Positions 51,378 through 59,361 of a DNA stretch of 64,000 bases are shown here, piece after piece (within the stretch, counting starts at the first letter, position 1; each line of letters starts with the position of its first letter). The position numbers and the translations under genes are program-made. Below the pieces are notes generated by a model, which was given only the letters and a program-made list of their open reading frames with translations, ran no database searches and had not been told where the DNA came from. The DNA comes from Fimbriimonas ginsengisoli Gsoil 348 (GTDB taxonomy: Bacteria > Armatimonadota > Fimbriimonadia > Fimbriimonadales > Fimbriimonadaceae), in assembly GCF_000724625.1 (NCBI RefSeq), contig NZ_CP007139.1:5022001-5086000 (forward strand). Direction: 5' to 3'.

Positions 51378-52327
51378 TCTCCTCCCACCGGCGCGCCCGC
51401 GACCTTAGCCGGAATTTCGTTCGGGGCGTACTTTTCCCGATCGATCTTGATGTCGGGATCGATCTTTTGCTCGAACATTCTCGAATAGGCGGACTCGGAC
51501 GCTTTCATCGGTCTGGGCTTGCTCAAATAAACTTCACGGCCGTCGTCGTCGTACTCGGTCGTTGCCGTCTTGCGAATGGCAAACGAGTTAAAAACAACTC
51601 CTCCTACGATGAGGGCGCCGACGAGCAACTTGCCCCAGTCTTGCCCGATGAGGCTTCCGACAAGTACCGGCTGCCTGGTCAGGTAGGCGCTGGCGGCGTA
51701 AAACTCGTCCCCGATGAGAACGTAGTCACAGGCGGCGATGAAGAAGGGGGTCTGGGTCAACTCGGTGGAGCTGGCGACCTGGATCGCGCCGATGGAGTTG
51801 GCGGTCTCGGCGAGAATCAGCGACTCCGCATAGAACTCTCCCATGAAGAAGCAGGCGGCAGCCTGCTCGCGGAGGATGAGCCCCGAAACTCCCGCGGCGA
51901 AGGCGAACTGACGGTCGCTGATAAAGCGGACCGAGTCCGGGTCGAACCGGTCTCCCAGCCCTTCTTGCTGATACACGTCGCGGATAACTTCCGTGGCGAC
52001 GGTGTAAATGCCCGCGTTGTAGCAGCAGACCAAGATCGGGTTGAAGAACTTCGCCGCGACACGGGAGACGTAGGCGAAGATGTTAATCGCCTGCATCGAT
52101 TTCGCGTTAACCGAAGTGTCCGACAGACCGGGGACCATCAGAACCGGTCTTCCCATTTCCGTGGCACGTCCGACCGCCTCGTCGATCGTGTTGAGTCCGG
52201 CGATGCGGCGTATGAAGAGCTCGCGCCCTCCCTTAGCTCGGCGGATGTTGAACAAGATAAAGAACGCCACCAAGAGCGTTATCAAGATCTGTATCCACCC
52301 TGTGTCTGTCCACTGTTGTCCAACCAT
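51374..52327 (-). CDS. Membrane module gene 3: DUF6754-like membrane protein
   Basis: This 317-residue protein starts with one membrane helix (WIQILITLLVAFFILFNI) and ends with another (LLVGALIVGGVVFNSFAI) followed by a charged tail. The middle alternates helices and strands with RPVLMVPGLSDTSVNAKSMQ, ILVCCYNAGIYTVATEVI, TQTPFFIAACDYVLIGDEFY and AAGVSGLILREQAAACFFMG. I recall this pattern from uncharacterised proteins annotated DUF6754 in Chloroflexi-like genomes; a search would settle it. It is the best-conserved looking member of the module and a good marker gene. ATG 52327 overlaps the stop of gene 2 by one base. Confidence 0.75.
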   Translation of the reverse strand: MVGQQWTDTGWIQILITLLVAFFILFNIRRAKGGRELFIRRIAGLNTIDEAVGRATEMGRPVLMVPGLSDTSVNAKSMQAINIFAYVSRVAAKFFNPILVCCYNAGIYTVATEVIRDVYQQEGLGDRFDPDSVRFISDRQFAFAAGVSGLILREQAAACFFMGEFYAESLILAETANSIGAIQVASSTELTQTPFFIAACDYVLIGDEFYAASAYLTRQPVLVGSLIGQDWGKLLVGALIVGGVVFNSFAIRKTATTEYDDDGREVYLSKPRPMKASESAYSRMFEQKIDPDIKIDREKYAPNEIPAKVAGAPVGGE

Positions 52328-52653
52328 TAGTTGTCCTTGGCGCCCTCGGCATCGTCGCCGGGGCCTCTCGATAACTCCTCTATCTTAACAAGCAGCCGCT
52401 CGACATTTTCGCGTTTTGCCATGAGGCGGCTGTAGTCGTTGAAATTGTCAAATCCTACGAACGGAATCGCAAAGGGGGAGGCGATGACCGCCGCCTGGGC
52501 GAGGACCGGGGCGAGTGGCTTATTCATCTCCAGCATCAGAATCGCCGGTCCCTGTAGTTTGCGACGGCAGATCTCCGACGCCATCTTCTCGACCAGCGCC
52601 TCCGTCTGAGCTTCCGTCAGCTCCTCCGTCCACAGTTGGGAGAACCCCGCCAA
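52327..52653 (-). CDS. Membrane module gene 2: small conserved protein
   Basis: This 108-residue protein has a helical N-terminus (LTEAQTEALVEKMASEICRR), then ILMLEMNKPLAPVLAQAAVI with a hydrophobic stretch ASPFAIPFVGF, then a charged helix RENVERLLVKIEELSRG. It looks like a peripheral or single-pass helper protein. The LExxKPL and RENVExLxxxIEEL patterns are family-like. Its start at 52653 lies 134 bases inside the preceding gene in another frame, an unusually long overlap. Its stop overlaps gene 3 by one base. Confidence 0.75.
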   Translation of the reverse strand: MAGFSQLWTEELTEAQTEALVEKMASEICRRKLQGPAILMLEMNKPLAPVLAQAAVIASPFAIPFVGFDNFNDYSRLMAKRENVERLLVKIEELSRGPGDDAEGAKDN

Positions 52654-53074
52654 AATCTAGAATTGCCCTCTCAATTGCTTCCCTGTTGTTCGTACCGTAC
52701 CGGAGATACACGCCTCGGAACGCGTCCATCGTTCCCGCTTTCTCCAATGGCGACAGCCTAATTCCACTTCCGTCCCGAATAACCCGCTTAACGTCCGCCC
52801 ATTCCATCGCCACCAGGCTCAACCCTGTCCGGGCGCTTGCCCCTTTTTTGTCGATCGCGAACGATGTCCCCAACCAGTACTCCGCCGTCGATCCGAGAAT
52901 AATAGCAAAACCGATCAGCACCATGAGTGGGTTTCTGAACAAGAACCAGCCCATGCTTCCCGCAAGTACCACGCACGCGACCAAGCCCCACAGCTTTTGT
53001 GGCGCCTTATCCCAAAGACGGACACGCCAGCGAAACGATTCGGGCGACTTTTCGGTCGTTTCACCTGGTTCCAT
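52520..53074 (-). CDS. Membrane module gene 1: two-helix protein with PH-like soluble domain
   Basis: This 184-residue protein has two adjacent membrane helices (LWGLVACVVLAGSMGWFLF and LMVLIGFAIILGSTAEYWL) and then a small beta-rich domain, WADVKRVIRDGSGIRLSPL and GVYLRYGTNNREAIERAI, like bacterial PH domains of DUF-type membrane proteins. The last about 47 residues, from GGVLPTVDGGADG on, are Gly/Asp/Ser-rich and read through the start of gene 2 in another frame. This tail looks like an extension after loss of a stop. It starts 19 bases after prs. Confidence 0.72.
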   Translation of the reverse strand: MEPGETTEKSPESFRWRVRLWDKAPQKLWGLVACVVLAGSMGWFLFRNPLMVLIGFAIILGSTAEYWLGTSFAIDKKGASARTGLSLVAMEWADVKRVIRDGSGIRLSPLEKAGTMDAFRGVYLRYGTNNREAIERAILDFGGVLPTVDGGADGSSDGGAGREDGVGDLPSQTTGTGDSDAGDE

Positions 53075-53093
53075 GTCGTTCGCCCGGCGTTAA

Positions 53094-54065
53094 CTACCGC
53101 CAGCCTTCGAAGAGGGCGCTCACCGACTCGTTAAGGTGGATCCTCCGGATGGCGTCGGCGATGAGAGGGGCGCTGGGGAGAACCTTCAACTTCGGAAAAT
53201 CAGGCCCCTCCTCGTTTGGAATGGTATCGAGGCAAACGATTTCGGAGAGGCAGCTATCCTGCAGGCGTTGTCGCGCGGAGCCGCTGAACACGGCGTGCGA
53301 GCAGCAGGCGATCACCTCGCGCGCGCCACGATCCATCAGGGCCTGGGCGCCGGAGATGATCGAGCCGCCGGTGTCGATCATGTCGTCGATCATCACGCAC
53401 CGCTTCCCTACGAAGTCTCCGACGATCTCCACGACCTCGACCTGGTTCGGGGCCGGCCGCCGCTTGGCGATGACCACGAAGGTGCACTTCAGCATATCGG
53501 CGAGCGACTTGGCGCGGCCGACTCCGGCGACGTCCGGACTGACGACCACGACTTCCGGGTCCTCTCTTAGCCCTTGCTGAACGAAGTAGCGGCCGAGCAT
53601 CGGGCCGCCGTACAGGTTGTCGACTGGGATATTGAAAAAACCTTGGATCTGCTCGGCGTGGAGGTCGACGGTGACGACGCGGTCGGCGCCGCACGTCTCG
53701 AGGAATGTCGCCACCAAGCGCGCGGTAATCGGCTCTCGCGGCTTGATCTTCTTGTCCTGACGCGCGTAGCCGTAATACGGCATCACGACGGTCATTCGGC
53801 GGGCGGAGGCCCGGCGAAAGGCGTCGAGCATGATGAACAGCTCCATCAAGTTGTCGTTCGTCGGCAGGCAGGTGGGCTGCAGGATGAAGATCTCCGCGCC
53901 GCGGGCGCTTTCGTCGATCTTGACCTGGATTTCACCGTCGGAAAACCGCTTATTGGTCATCCGCCCGAGGGGTATTCCGAGGAGCTCGGAAACGCGGGTG
54001 GCAAGCGCCGGGTGGGCTCCCCCCGCGAACAGCTTCATATCCTTTAGCTCGTGAGAATCGCTCAC
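53094..54065 (-). CDS. prs: Ribose-phosphate pyrophosphokinase
   Basis: Prs makes PRPP from ribose 5-phosphate and ATP for nucleotide, histidine and tryptophan synthesis. The 323-residue protein has the standard layout: LKLFAGG-type start (MKLFAGGAHPALA), GRMTNKRFSDGEIQVKI, MPYYGYARQDKKIKPREPIT, VTVDLHAEQIQGFF and the PRPP loop CVMIDDMIDTGGSI. Start GTG 54065 overlaps the glmU stop as GTGA, a conserved glmU-prs coupling in many bacteria. The product is used by TrpD encoded upstream and by PurF at 31195. Confidence 0.97.
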   Translation of the reverse strand: MSDSHELKDMKLFAGGAHPALATRVSELLGIPLGRMTNKRFSDGEIQVKIDESARGAEIFILQPTCLPTNDNLMELFIMLDAFRRASARRMTVVMPYYGYARQDKKIKPREPITARLVATFLETCGADRVVTVDLHAEQIQGFFNIPVDNLYGGPMLGRYFVQQGLREDPEVVVVSPDVAGVGRAKSLADMLKCTFVVIAKRRPAPNQVEVVEIVGDFVGKRCVMIDDMIDTGGSIISGAQALMDRGAREVIACCSHAVFSGSARQRLQDSCLSEIVCLDTIPNEEGPDFPKLKVLPSAPLIADAIRRIHLNESVSALFEGWR

Positions 54066-55462
54066 TTGCCCTGCTTCAGTTCGCTTTTGAGTTTCCGCCA
54101 CTGCGCCGCCCTACCTTCCTTGTTTTCCTGACGCGCCCGGCCGAATGCCATGGCGTCCGCAGGAACTTCGTTCGTAATCACGCTTCCGGCGGCAACGAAC
54201 GCGCCGTTTCCGATCGACACCGGCGCTACCAGAGTTGAATTCGAGCCGACAAACGCGTCCGCTCCGATAATGGTCTGACTCTTAGAAAAGCCGTCGTAAT
54301 TGCAGGTGATCGTTCCGGCTCCGATATTGCTTCGCGCTCCTACGGTGGCGTCCCCGACGTAGGAAAGGTGGTTTACTTTCGCGCCGGGCGCCAAGGTGGC
54401 GTTCTTGATCTCGACGAAGTTGCCGATCTTGGTACCGTCCCCGATGTTCGACTTTGGCCGGAGGTGAGCCCACGGCCCTACCCAAACGCTCGATCCTACG
54501 ACGGCGGTGTCCAAGTAACTGGCGACGATCGACGATTTGTCGCCGATGCGGCTGTCCTCAATTCTTGTGAACGGGCCGATACGGCAGCCCGCGCCGATGG
54601 AGGTGTTACCGACCAAGATCGTCTGCGGCTCAATGACGGTGTCCAACCCGATCGTTACATCGACGCCGATGGAAACGCTGTCGAGGTCGAGGAAAGTGAC
54701 TCCGTTGATGGCGTGCTGCTTGATGACGCGGAGGCGCATCTCACGATCGAGTTGGGCAAGCTGCCACCGGTCGTTGACCCCGGCCAAGATGTCCGGATTG
54801 TCGAAAATCTTCGCGACAACCTTGCCACCTTCGGCGACGACGGTCTCGAGCACGTCGGTGAGGTAGTACTCGCCTTGGGCATTGCTGTTCTTGAGCGTGG
54901 GCAGGATACGGAACAGGGTCTTACTATCGAAAATGTAGAGCGCCGCGTTGACCTCTCGAAGGGCGTTTTGCTCGTCGTTCGTGTCCTTCTGCTCCACGAT
55001 CTTTAGGAATTCACCTTCGTCACCACGGACGATACGTCCGTATCCGTGCGGATTGTCGACCAAGCTCGTGGCAAGGGTGGCGACCGCGCCGGCCGTTTGG
55101 TGAGCCTTTATCAGTTCGTCAAATGTATCGGCTTGGAGCATCGGGGTGTCGCCGGAGGCCACGATGACGGGACCTTCATAGCCGGCCAGAGCCTCGCTCG
55201 CCATCAATGCCGCGTGGCCGGTGCCAAGTTGCTCTCGCTGCCAAACGTAGTCGTAGCCGTCGCCAAGCTCGGCCTTCATCGCCTCGCCACCGTGGCCGAT
55301 GACGACGATCGGGCGGGAGACGCCAGAAGCTCGAATGGCGCGGCCGACGTGCTCGACCATTGGAAGTCCGCAGACCCGGTGAAGGCCCTTGGGAAGATCA
55401 GATTTCATCCGGGTGCCCTTGCCAGCGGCAAGGATGATTCCGGCGACGGAGGAAGATTGCAT
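54062..55462 (-). CDS. glmU: Bifunctional UDP-GlcNAc pyrophosphorylase/GlcN-1-P acetyltransferase
   Basis: GlmU acetylates glucosamine 1-phosphate and then forms UDP-GlcNAc for peptidoglycan and other polymers. The 466-residue length is standard. The uridylyltransferase domain begins IILAAGKGTRMKSDLPKGLH and has VASGDTPML. After about residue 250 comes the left-handed beta-helix of hexapeptide repeats (IGVDVTIGLDTVIEP, IGAGCRIGPFTRIEDSRIG), then NFVEIKNATL, KVNHLSYVGDATVG and NIGAGTITCNYDG with the acetyltransferase site. It overlaps prs by four bases and follows trpF by 95 bases. Confidence 0.97.
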   Translation of the reverse strand: MQSSSVAGIILAAGKGTRMKSDLPKGLHRVCGLPMVEHVGRAIRASGVSRPIVVIGHGGEAMKAELGDGYDYVWQREQLGTGHAALMASEALAGYEGPVIVASGDTPMLQADTFDELIKAHQTAGAVATLATSLVDNPHGYGRIVRGDEGEFLKIVEQKDTNDEQNALREVNAALYIFDSKTLFRILPTLKNSNAQGEYYLTDVLETVVAEGGKVVAKIFDNPDILAGVNDRWQLAQLDREMRLRVIKQHAINGVTFLDLDSVSIGVDVTIGLDTVIEPQTILVGNTSIGAGCRIGPFTRIEDSRIGDKSSIVASYLDTAVVGSSVWVGPWAHLRPKSNIGDGTKIGNFVEIKNATLAPGAKVNHLSYVGDATVGARSNIGAGTITCNYDGFSKSQTIIGADAFVGSNSTLVAPVSIGNGAFVAAGSVITNEVPADAMAFGRARQENKEGRAAQWRKLKSELKQGK

Positions 55463-55557
55463 GTTGAAAACCGGGGACCCACCATTGTGCCCCTATTCGG
55501 CAAAGGAGGGCAAGCGCGGGTTACCGGGACAACGACCGGATCCTTCGACGACGAAGA

Positions 55558-56154
55558 TTAAGCCTGCTTTGCGGCCTGAATAAAATCGCGCAGCTTAGCC
55601 GCGTCCTTTACCCCCGGAGCCGATTCGACGCCGCTGGCAACGTCGACCGCGTAGGGCCGAACTCGACGGATTGCTTCGGCCACGTTCTCCGGCGTAAGGC
55701 CCCCGGCCAAGATCACCCGGCGCTCGGCGCGCTGGACAATTTCCGCGGCGAGATTCCAATCCACCTGGTGGCCGGTCCCTCCGTATGCTTCTTCTTTGTA
55801 GGCGTCGAGCATCAAGGCGGACGCATTGACGGTCTGGTTGATTAGATCGTCGGCTTTCTGCCCGTTCCGAAGCCGAAGCACATGAATCCGCTTTGGGTAG
55901 GGCACCGGAAATATTTCCCATTCCACGCCTTGAACTAAATCGAAAACTCCTTGTGGTACAGGGCGGTCTACCCGTCCGAAGACGGCGATTTTCGGCGCAA
56001 AGGGGGCGAGGCGCTCGATCCACTTGTATTCGCCTTCGCCTACAAAGCGCGGGCTCTTGGGCTCGTGGATGAATCCGACGGCGTCGGCGCCAAACTCAAG
56101 CGCAAGCTCGGCGTCTTGTTGCCGAGTCAGGCCGCAAATCTTGACCTTGGTCAC
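55558..56154 (-). CDS. trpF: Phosphoribosylanthranilate isomerase
   Basis: TrpF converts N-(5-phosphoribosyl)anthranilate to CdRP, the third step of tryptophan synthesis after chorismate. The 198-residue TIM barrel has KICGLTRQQDAELALEFGADAVG at the N-terminus with the catalytic Cys in ICGLT, the general acid Asp in the Asp-rich C-terminal part, LILAGG-type VILAGGLTPENVAEAI and AVDVASGVESAPGVKD. It lies nine bases behind trpC on the same strand. The gap to glmU (95 bases) has no terminator, so read-through is possible. Confidence 0.95.
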   Translation of the reverse strand: MTKVKICGLTRQQDAELALEFGADAVGFIHEPKSPRFVGEGEYKWIERLAPFAPKIAVFGRVDRPVPQGVFDLVQGVEWEIFPVPYPKRIHVLRLRNGQKADDLINQTVNASALMLDAYKEEAYGGTGHQVDWNLAAEIVQRAERRVILAGGLTPENVAEAIRRVRPYAVDVASGVESAPGVKDAAKLRDFIQAAKQA

Positions 56155-56163
56155 GACTTCTCC

Positions 56164-56952
56164 CTACGCTTGGCCAACCATCACCTCGCGGACCTTGGCT
56201 TCGATATCGGGAGCGGCGCAGAAGGTGGTTCCAATGAGCACGGCACCGGCTCCGGCACTCTTGACCCGGTCGAGGTCGGCGCGCGTCTCGAGGGCGCTTT
56301 CGCTGACGGCGAGGGCGTGGGGAGCGATCCTTGGGAGCAGCCGGTCGCTGGTCACTAGAGTGGTGTGAAAGTCGCTGAGGTCGCGATTATTCACTCCGAT
56401 GAGCGGGGCTCCCAGTTTTAGTGCTCGATCGGCCTCGTCGTCGGTATGCACCTCGACAAGGACGTCCATCTCCAAATCCGTTGCCAAAGCATGCAGATCG
56501 CGAAGCTGTCCGTCGGAGAGGGCGGCGACGATGAGGAGGATCGCATCGGCGCCCCAGGCACGGGCTTCGTAAACCTGGTACGGATCATTAAGGAAATCCT
56601 TTCGGAGGCAAGGGAGACCACTGGCTTCTTTTGCGAGCCGGAGATACGAAGGGCTGCCTTGGAAATAGTGCTCGTCGGTCAATACGCTTAGGGCAGTCGC
56701 GCCGGCTCTCGCGTAAGAACGGGCGATTTCGGTCACATCGAAGTTGGGTCGAATCAGGCCTTTGGAGGGGCTTGCCTTTTTGACCTCCGCGATGAGGGCA
56801 AGGTCAGCGGCCGGGTGCTTGAGAGCGTTCAGAAATCCGCGCGTGGGGTGGGCCGCTCGGGCTTGGCGCTCAATCTCGGCGGGAGGAACCGACGACTTCG
56901 CGGCGGCCACTTCCTCGGCTTTGCGGGCGAAAATCCGTTCGAGAACGCTCAA
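56164..56952 (-). CDS. trpC: Indole-3-glycerol phosphate synthase
   Basis: TrpC closes the ring of CdRP to give indole-3-glycerol phosphate. The 262-residue TIM barrel starts LERIFARKAEEVAAAK, then LIAEVKKASPSKGLIRPNFD with the catalytic Lys and Glu, ATALSVLTDEHYFQGS, LPCLRKDFLNDPYQVYEAR, ALIGVNNRDLSDF-type PLIGVNNRDLSDF and GAGAVLIGTTFC. The length is normal. The start overlaps the trpD stop as ATGA, so expression is coupled. trpA, trpB and trpE are not in the window. Confidence 0.96.
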   Translation of the reverse strand: MSVLERIFARKAEEVAAAKSSVPPAEIERQARAAHPTRGFLNALKHPAADLALIAEVKKASPSKGLIRPNFDVTEIARSYARAGATALSVLTDEHYFQGSPSYLRLAKEASGLPCLRKDFLNDPYQVYEARAWGADAILLIVAALSDGQLRDLHALATDLEMDVLVEVHTDDEADRALKLGAPLIGVNNRDLSDFHTTLVTSDRLLPRIAPHALAVSESALETRADLDRVKSAGAGAVLIGTTFCAAPDIEAKVREVMVGQA

Positions 56953-57962
56953 AGCCGGCCACCAAATTCAATGATCTCTTGGAGTTTCGCGGTAGCGAGC
57001 CCATTTGCGATCGCCAGCTTCGCTCGGCGGGCGGCGGACGGCAGATCGTCTTCCAGGCCGGCCAACCAGATCGTGGCGGCAGCGCTCGGGATAACGGCGC
57101 CCGCTCGCGGCGACTCGGCATCCCCCACGGCTTCTCGGAAAATGCCGGCGCAGTCGTCGAGGTCTCTCCCAGGAGCGACCGCGGAGCGGGGCATCGGCTC
57201 GAGACCGAACGATTCGGGGGTGAGAGTGCCGGTGGAAACTTTTCCGTCCCACACCTTGACGTACTCGCTCGGCTCGCAGGGTGAGAGTTCGTCGAGTCCG
57301 TCGTTGCCGTGGACGATTAGGGCACGTTCGGTGCCGAGCTCTCTCAAGGCCTCGCCCATGCTTCTCATGAGGCCGGCGTCGTACACGCCGATCAACTGTC
57401 GTTGCGCCTGAGCCGGGTTGGAAAGCGGTCCGAGCTGGTTGAACACGGTTCGAAATCCAAGCTGTTTACGAGCGGCGGCCACGTGCCGCATCGCCGGGTG
57501 GTGGGCCGGCGCGAAGAGGAAGACGAGGCGAACGGTCTCCAGCATGTGGGCCAGCCGCTCTGGGTCCGCGCTAAGCTGGGCGCCGAGGGTCTCGAGGACG
57601 TCGGCGCTTCCCATTCCGGAAATGGAACGGTTACCGTGCTTCGCAATTCGAACTCCCGCCGCGCATGCCACGACCGCGGCCGCGGTGGAGATATTGAAGG
57701 TCGGCACCCCCCCGCCCGTTCCGCAGGTATCGACGAGGTCACGATGAGAATGGGTGACCGAAGCGGCCTTCTCCCGCATCACGCGCACAAACGAGGCTAT
57801 TTCTCGGGTGGTACACCCCTTCATTCGAAGCCCGAACAGCACGGCGCCGATCTGCGCCTCGGTAGCTTCGCCGCTTATCAGGTACCGCATCAGCTCCTCG
57901 GCCATTTCGGGATCGAGGTCCTTCCGCTCAATCAGCGGTTGAACGAGGTCGGGGAAGGACAT
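56949..57962 (-). CDS. trpD: Anthranilate phosphoribosyltransferase
   Basis: TrpD joins PRPP to anthranilate. The 337-residue protein has the helical N-terminal domain (LISGEATEAQIGAVLFGLRMKG), the PRPP-binding DTCGTGGGVPTFNIST, VRIAKHGNRSISGMGSADVLE, FLFAPAHHPAMRHVA and QLGPLSNPAQAQRQLIGVY. ATG 57962 gives the normal family start; a GTG at 57998 would add 12 residues. The heptamer array at 58008-58042 lies just upstream. It heads a minus-strand run trpD-trpC-trpF and probably glmU, prs and beyond. Confidence 0.96.
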   Translation of the reverse strand: MSFPDLVQPLIERKDLDPEMAEELMRYLISGEATEAQIGAVLFGLRMKGCTTREIASFVRVMREKAASVTHSHRDLVDTCGTGGGVPTFNISTAAAVVACAAGVRIAKHGNRSISGMGSADVLETLGAQLSADPERLAHMLETVRLVFLFAPAHHPAMRHVAAARKQLGFRTVFNQLGPLSNPAQAQRQLIGVYDAGLMRSMGEALRELGTERALIVHGNDGLDELSPCEPSEYVKVWDGKVSTGTLTPESFGLEPMPRSAVAPGRDLDDCAGIFREAVGDAESPRAGAVIPSAAATIWLAGLEDDLPSAARRAKLAIANGLATAKLQEIIEFGGRL

Positions 57963-58007
57963 GGGATAAGGGTACCGCCGGGAGAGGGGGTGGTTCACTG
58001 GGTGCTA

Positions 58008-58042
58008 GGCGTTGGGCGTTGGGCGTTGGGCGTTGAGGCGTT
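58008..58042 (-). repeat. Heptamer array upstream of trpD
   Basis: About four units of the same heptamer as at 1345 and 24026, reading CGCCCAA on the trpD coding strand, flanked by one degenerate unit on each side. It lies about 45 bases from the ATG at 57962 and about 10 bases from the alternative GTG at 57998. Confidence 0.9.
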
Positions 58043-58173
58043 ATGCGTGAAGCGCAGAGCGTGAAGGAAAGAGTAATGCATCAAGCTTTCAACGCCTCAA
58101 CGCCTTCCCCTGATCCCTTCTGCTCGATAACAACTGTACCGATGCCCCACTTGCTTCCCGAGTAAAATGAAGC

Positions 58174-59046
58174 ATGCCCAGATTGGTGTGGTTGAACGGT
58201 CAGGTGATGCCTCTCGAGAATGCGACGACCAGCGTCGCGGATCACGCGCACCTTTACGGTGACGGACTATTCGAAGGGATCCGCATCTATGACCGCAAGG
58301 TCTTCAAGCTGGACGAGCACCTTCGGCGGCTTTACCATGGCATTTCCTATCTTGGATACGAGATGCACATCGGTTTCGACGAGCTGCGCGCGACGGTGCT
58401 GGACGTCTGCCGGCAAGCGGATATCGAGGCGGGCTACATTCGGCTCAACGTTACGCGCGGAACCGGCCTCGGCCTCGACCCGAAGAATATCAACCGAACG
58501 CCAAATGTGATGGTTATGGTCTCCACGCTGTCGCTCTATCCGGAGGACGCGTACGAGATCGGCCTGCATGTGGTGACTTGCTCGCTCAAGGTCATTCCCG
58601 CCGATGTTTTGGACCCGCGCGTGAAGTGCATCGGACGATACGCGAGCAACATCCTCGCCAAGCAGGAAGCGAACCGAGCGGGCGCGGGCGAGGGGCTCAT
58701 GTTGAACCAGCAGGGGCATATCGCCGAGTGCACCGGAGATAATGTGTTCCTCGTCAACGGACGTCACATCCGCACGCCGCATCCGGCTTCCGGCATCCTT
58801 CAGGGGATCACCCGCGACACCGTCATCATGCTGGCGCGAGAGGCGGGCTACACGGTGGAGGAGACTTTCCTTACCCCGTACGACGTCTTCTCAGCGGACG
58901 AGGCGTTCCTTACCGGCACGGCGGCCGAAGTGATCGCGATGGTCAGTCTCGACAGCAAGAAGATCGGTTGCGGTACGCCCGGAGAAGTCACGCTCGACCT
59001 TATGGGACGCTTCCGAGCTCATACGGCGACCGGCGTACCGTTCTAA
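58174..59046 (+). CDS. ilvE: Branched-chain amino acid aminotransferase
   Basis: IlvE moves amino groups between glutamate and the 2-oxo acids of Leu, Ile and Val, using PLP. The 290-residue class IV aminotransferase has ADHAHLYGDGLFEGIRIY at the N-terminus, the PLP Lys in PRVKCIGRYASNILAK, ECTGDNVFLVNG, GILQGITRDTVI and FLTGTAAEVIAM. It starts at ATG 58174, divergent from trpD. The mcsA-like gene begins at the next base, so the two share a transcript. Class IV enzymes also include D-amino acid and 4-amino-4-deoxychorismate types, but the motifs favour IlvE. Confidence 0.92.
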   Translation: MPRLVWLNGQVMPLENATTSVADHAHLYGDGLFEGIRIYDRKVFKLDEHLRRLYHGISYLGYEMHIGFDELRATVLDVCRQADIEAGYIRLNVTRGTGLGLDPKNINRTPNVMVMVSTLSLYPEDAYEIGLHVVTCSLKVIPADVLDPRVKCIGRYASNILAKQEANRAGAGEGLMLNQQGHIAECTGDNVFLVNGRHIRTPHPASGILQGITRDTVIMLAREAGYTVEETFLTPYDVFSADEAFLTGTAAEVIAMVSLDSKKIGCGTPGEVTLDLMGRFRAHTATGVPF

Positions 59047-59352
59047 ATGAATCTGTGCGAGCGATGTTCCCAGCCCGCCACCCTTTGGGTGGCGGTGGGT
59101 GGCGTCGAGCGCTGGGCATGTAACGCATGCGCCGATAGCTTAACCGCCATTCGCGGCCTTGGAGCGCTGGCGGAGGGAATGCGGCGCCCTGCGCGACGAG
59201 ACGGCAAGTGTCCCAATTGCGGAGTTACGGAAGAGGACGCGCGGAAGAACGGCCTTGTGGGCTGCCCACTTTGCTACGCCGCCTTCCGCGATTCCTTTTG
59301 GAGCGATATCGCCATTCCGAGGGGACGATGGACCCGTTCGGAGCTCTGGTAG
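59047..59352 (+). CDS. McsA-like zinc-binding protein
   Basis: This 101-residue protein has four Cys pairs: Cys4/Cys7, Cys25/Cys28, Cys55/Cys58 (CPNCG) and Cys73/Cys76 (CPLCY). The layout CPNCGVTEEDARKNGLVGC then PLCYAAF matches McsA, the activator of protein arginine kinase McsB in Firmicutes, where phospho-arginine marks proteins for ClpCP. Here it lacks the C-terminal UvrB/UvrC motif, so it is shorter than McsA. ATG 59047 follows the ilvE TAA directly. No mcsB, ctsR or clpC gene is in the window. A role in stress control is possible; a simple zinc or heavy-metal binding role is the alternative. Confidence 0.78.
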   Translation: MNLCERCSQPATLWVAVGGVERWACNACADSLTAIRGLGALAEGMRRPARRDGKCPNCGVTEEDARKNGLVGCPLCYAAFRDSFWSDIAIPRGRWTRSELW

Positions 59353-59361
59353 CTCGTTATG

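Noticed and set aside
51347-52330. Plus-strand 327-codon frame opposite the DUF6754-like gene
   Set aside because: Arg/Asp/Gly-rich antisense shadow; the minus-strand frame has proper helices and overlapping start/stop links with its neighbours.
57998-57998. GTG at 57998 as the trpD start
   Set aside because: It would add 12 residues not typical of the family; the ATG at 57962 gives the normal N-terminus, although the alternative is not excluded.
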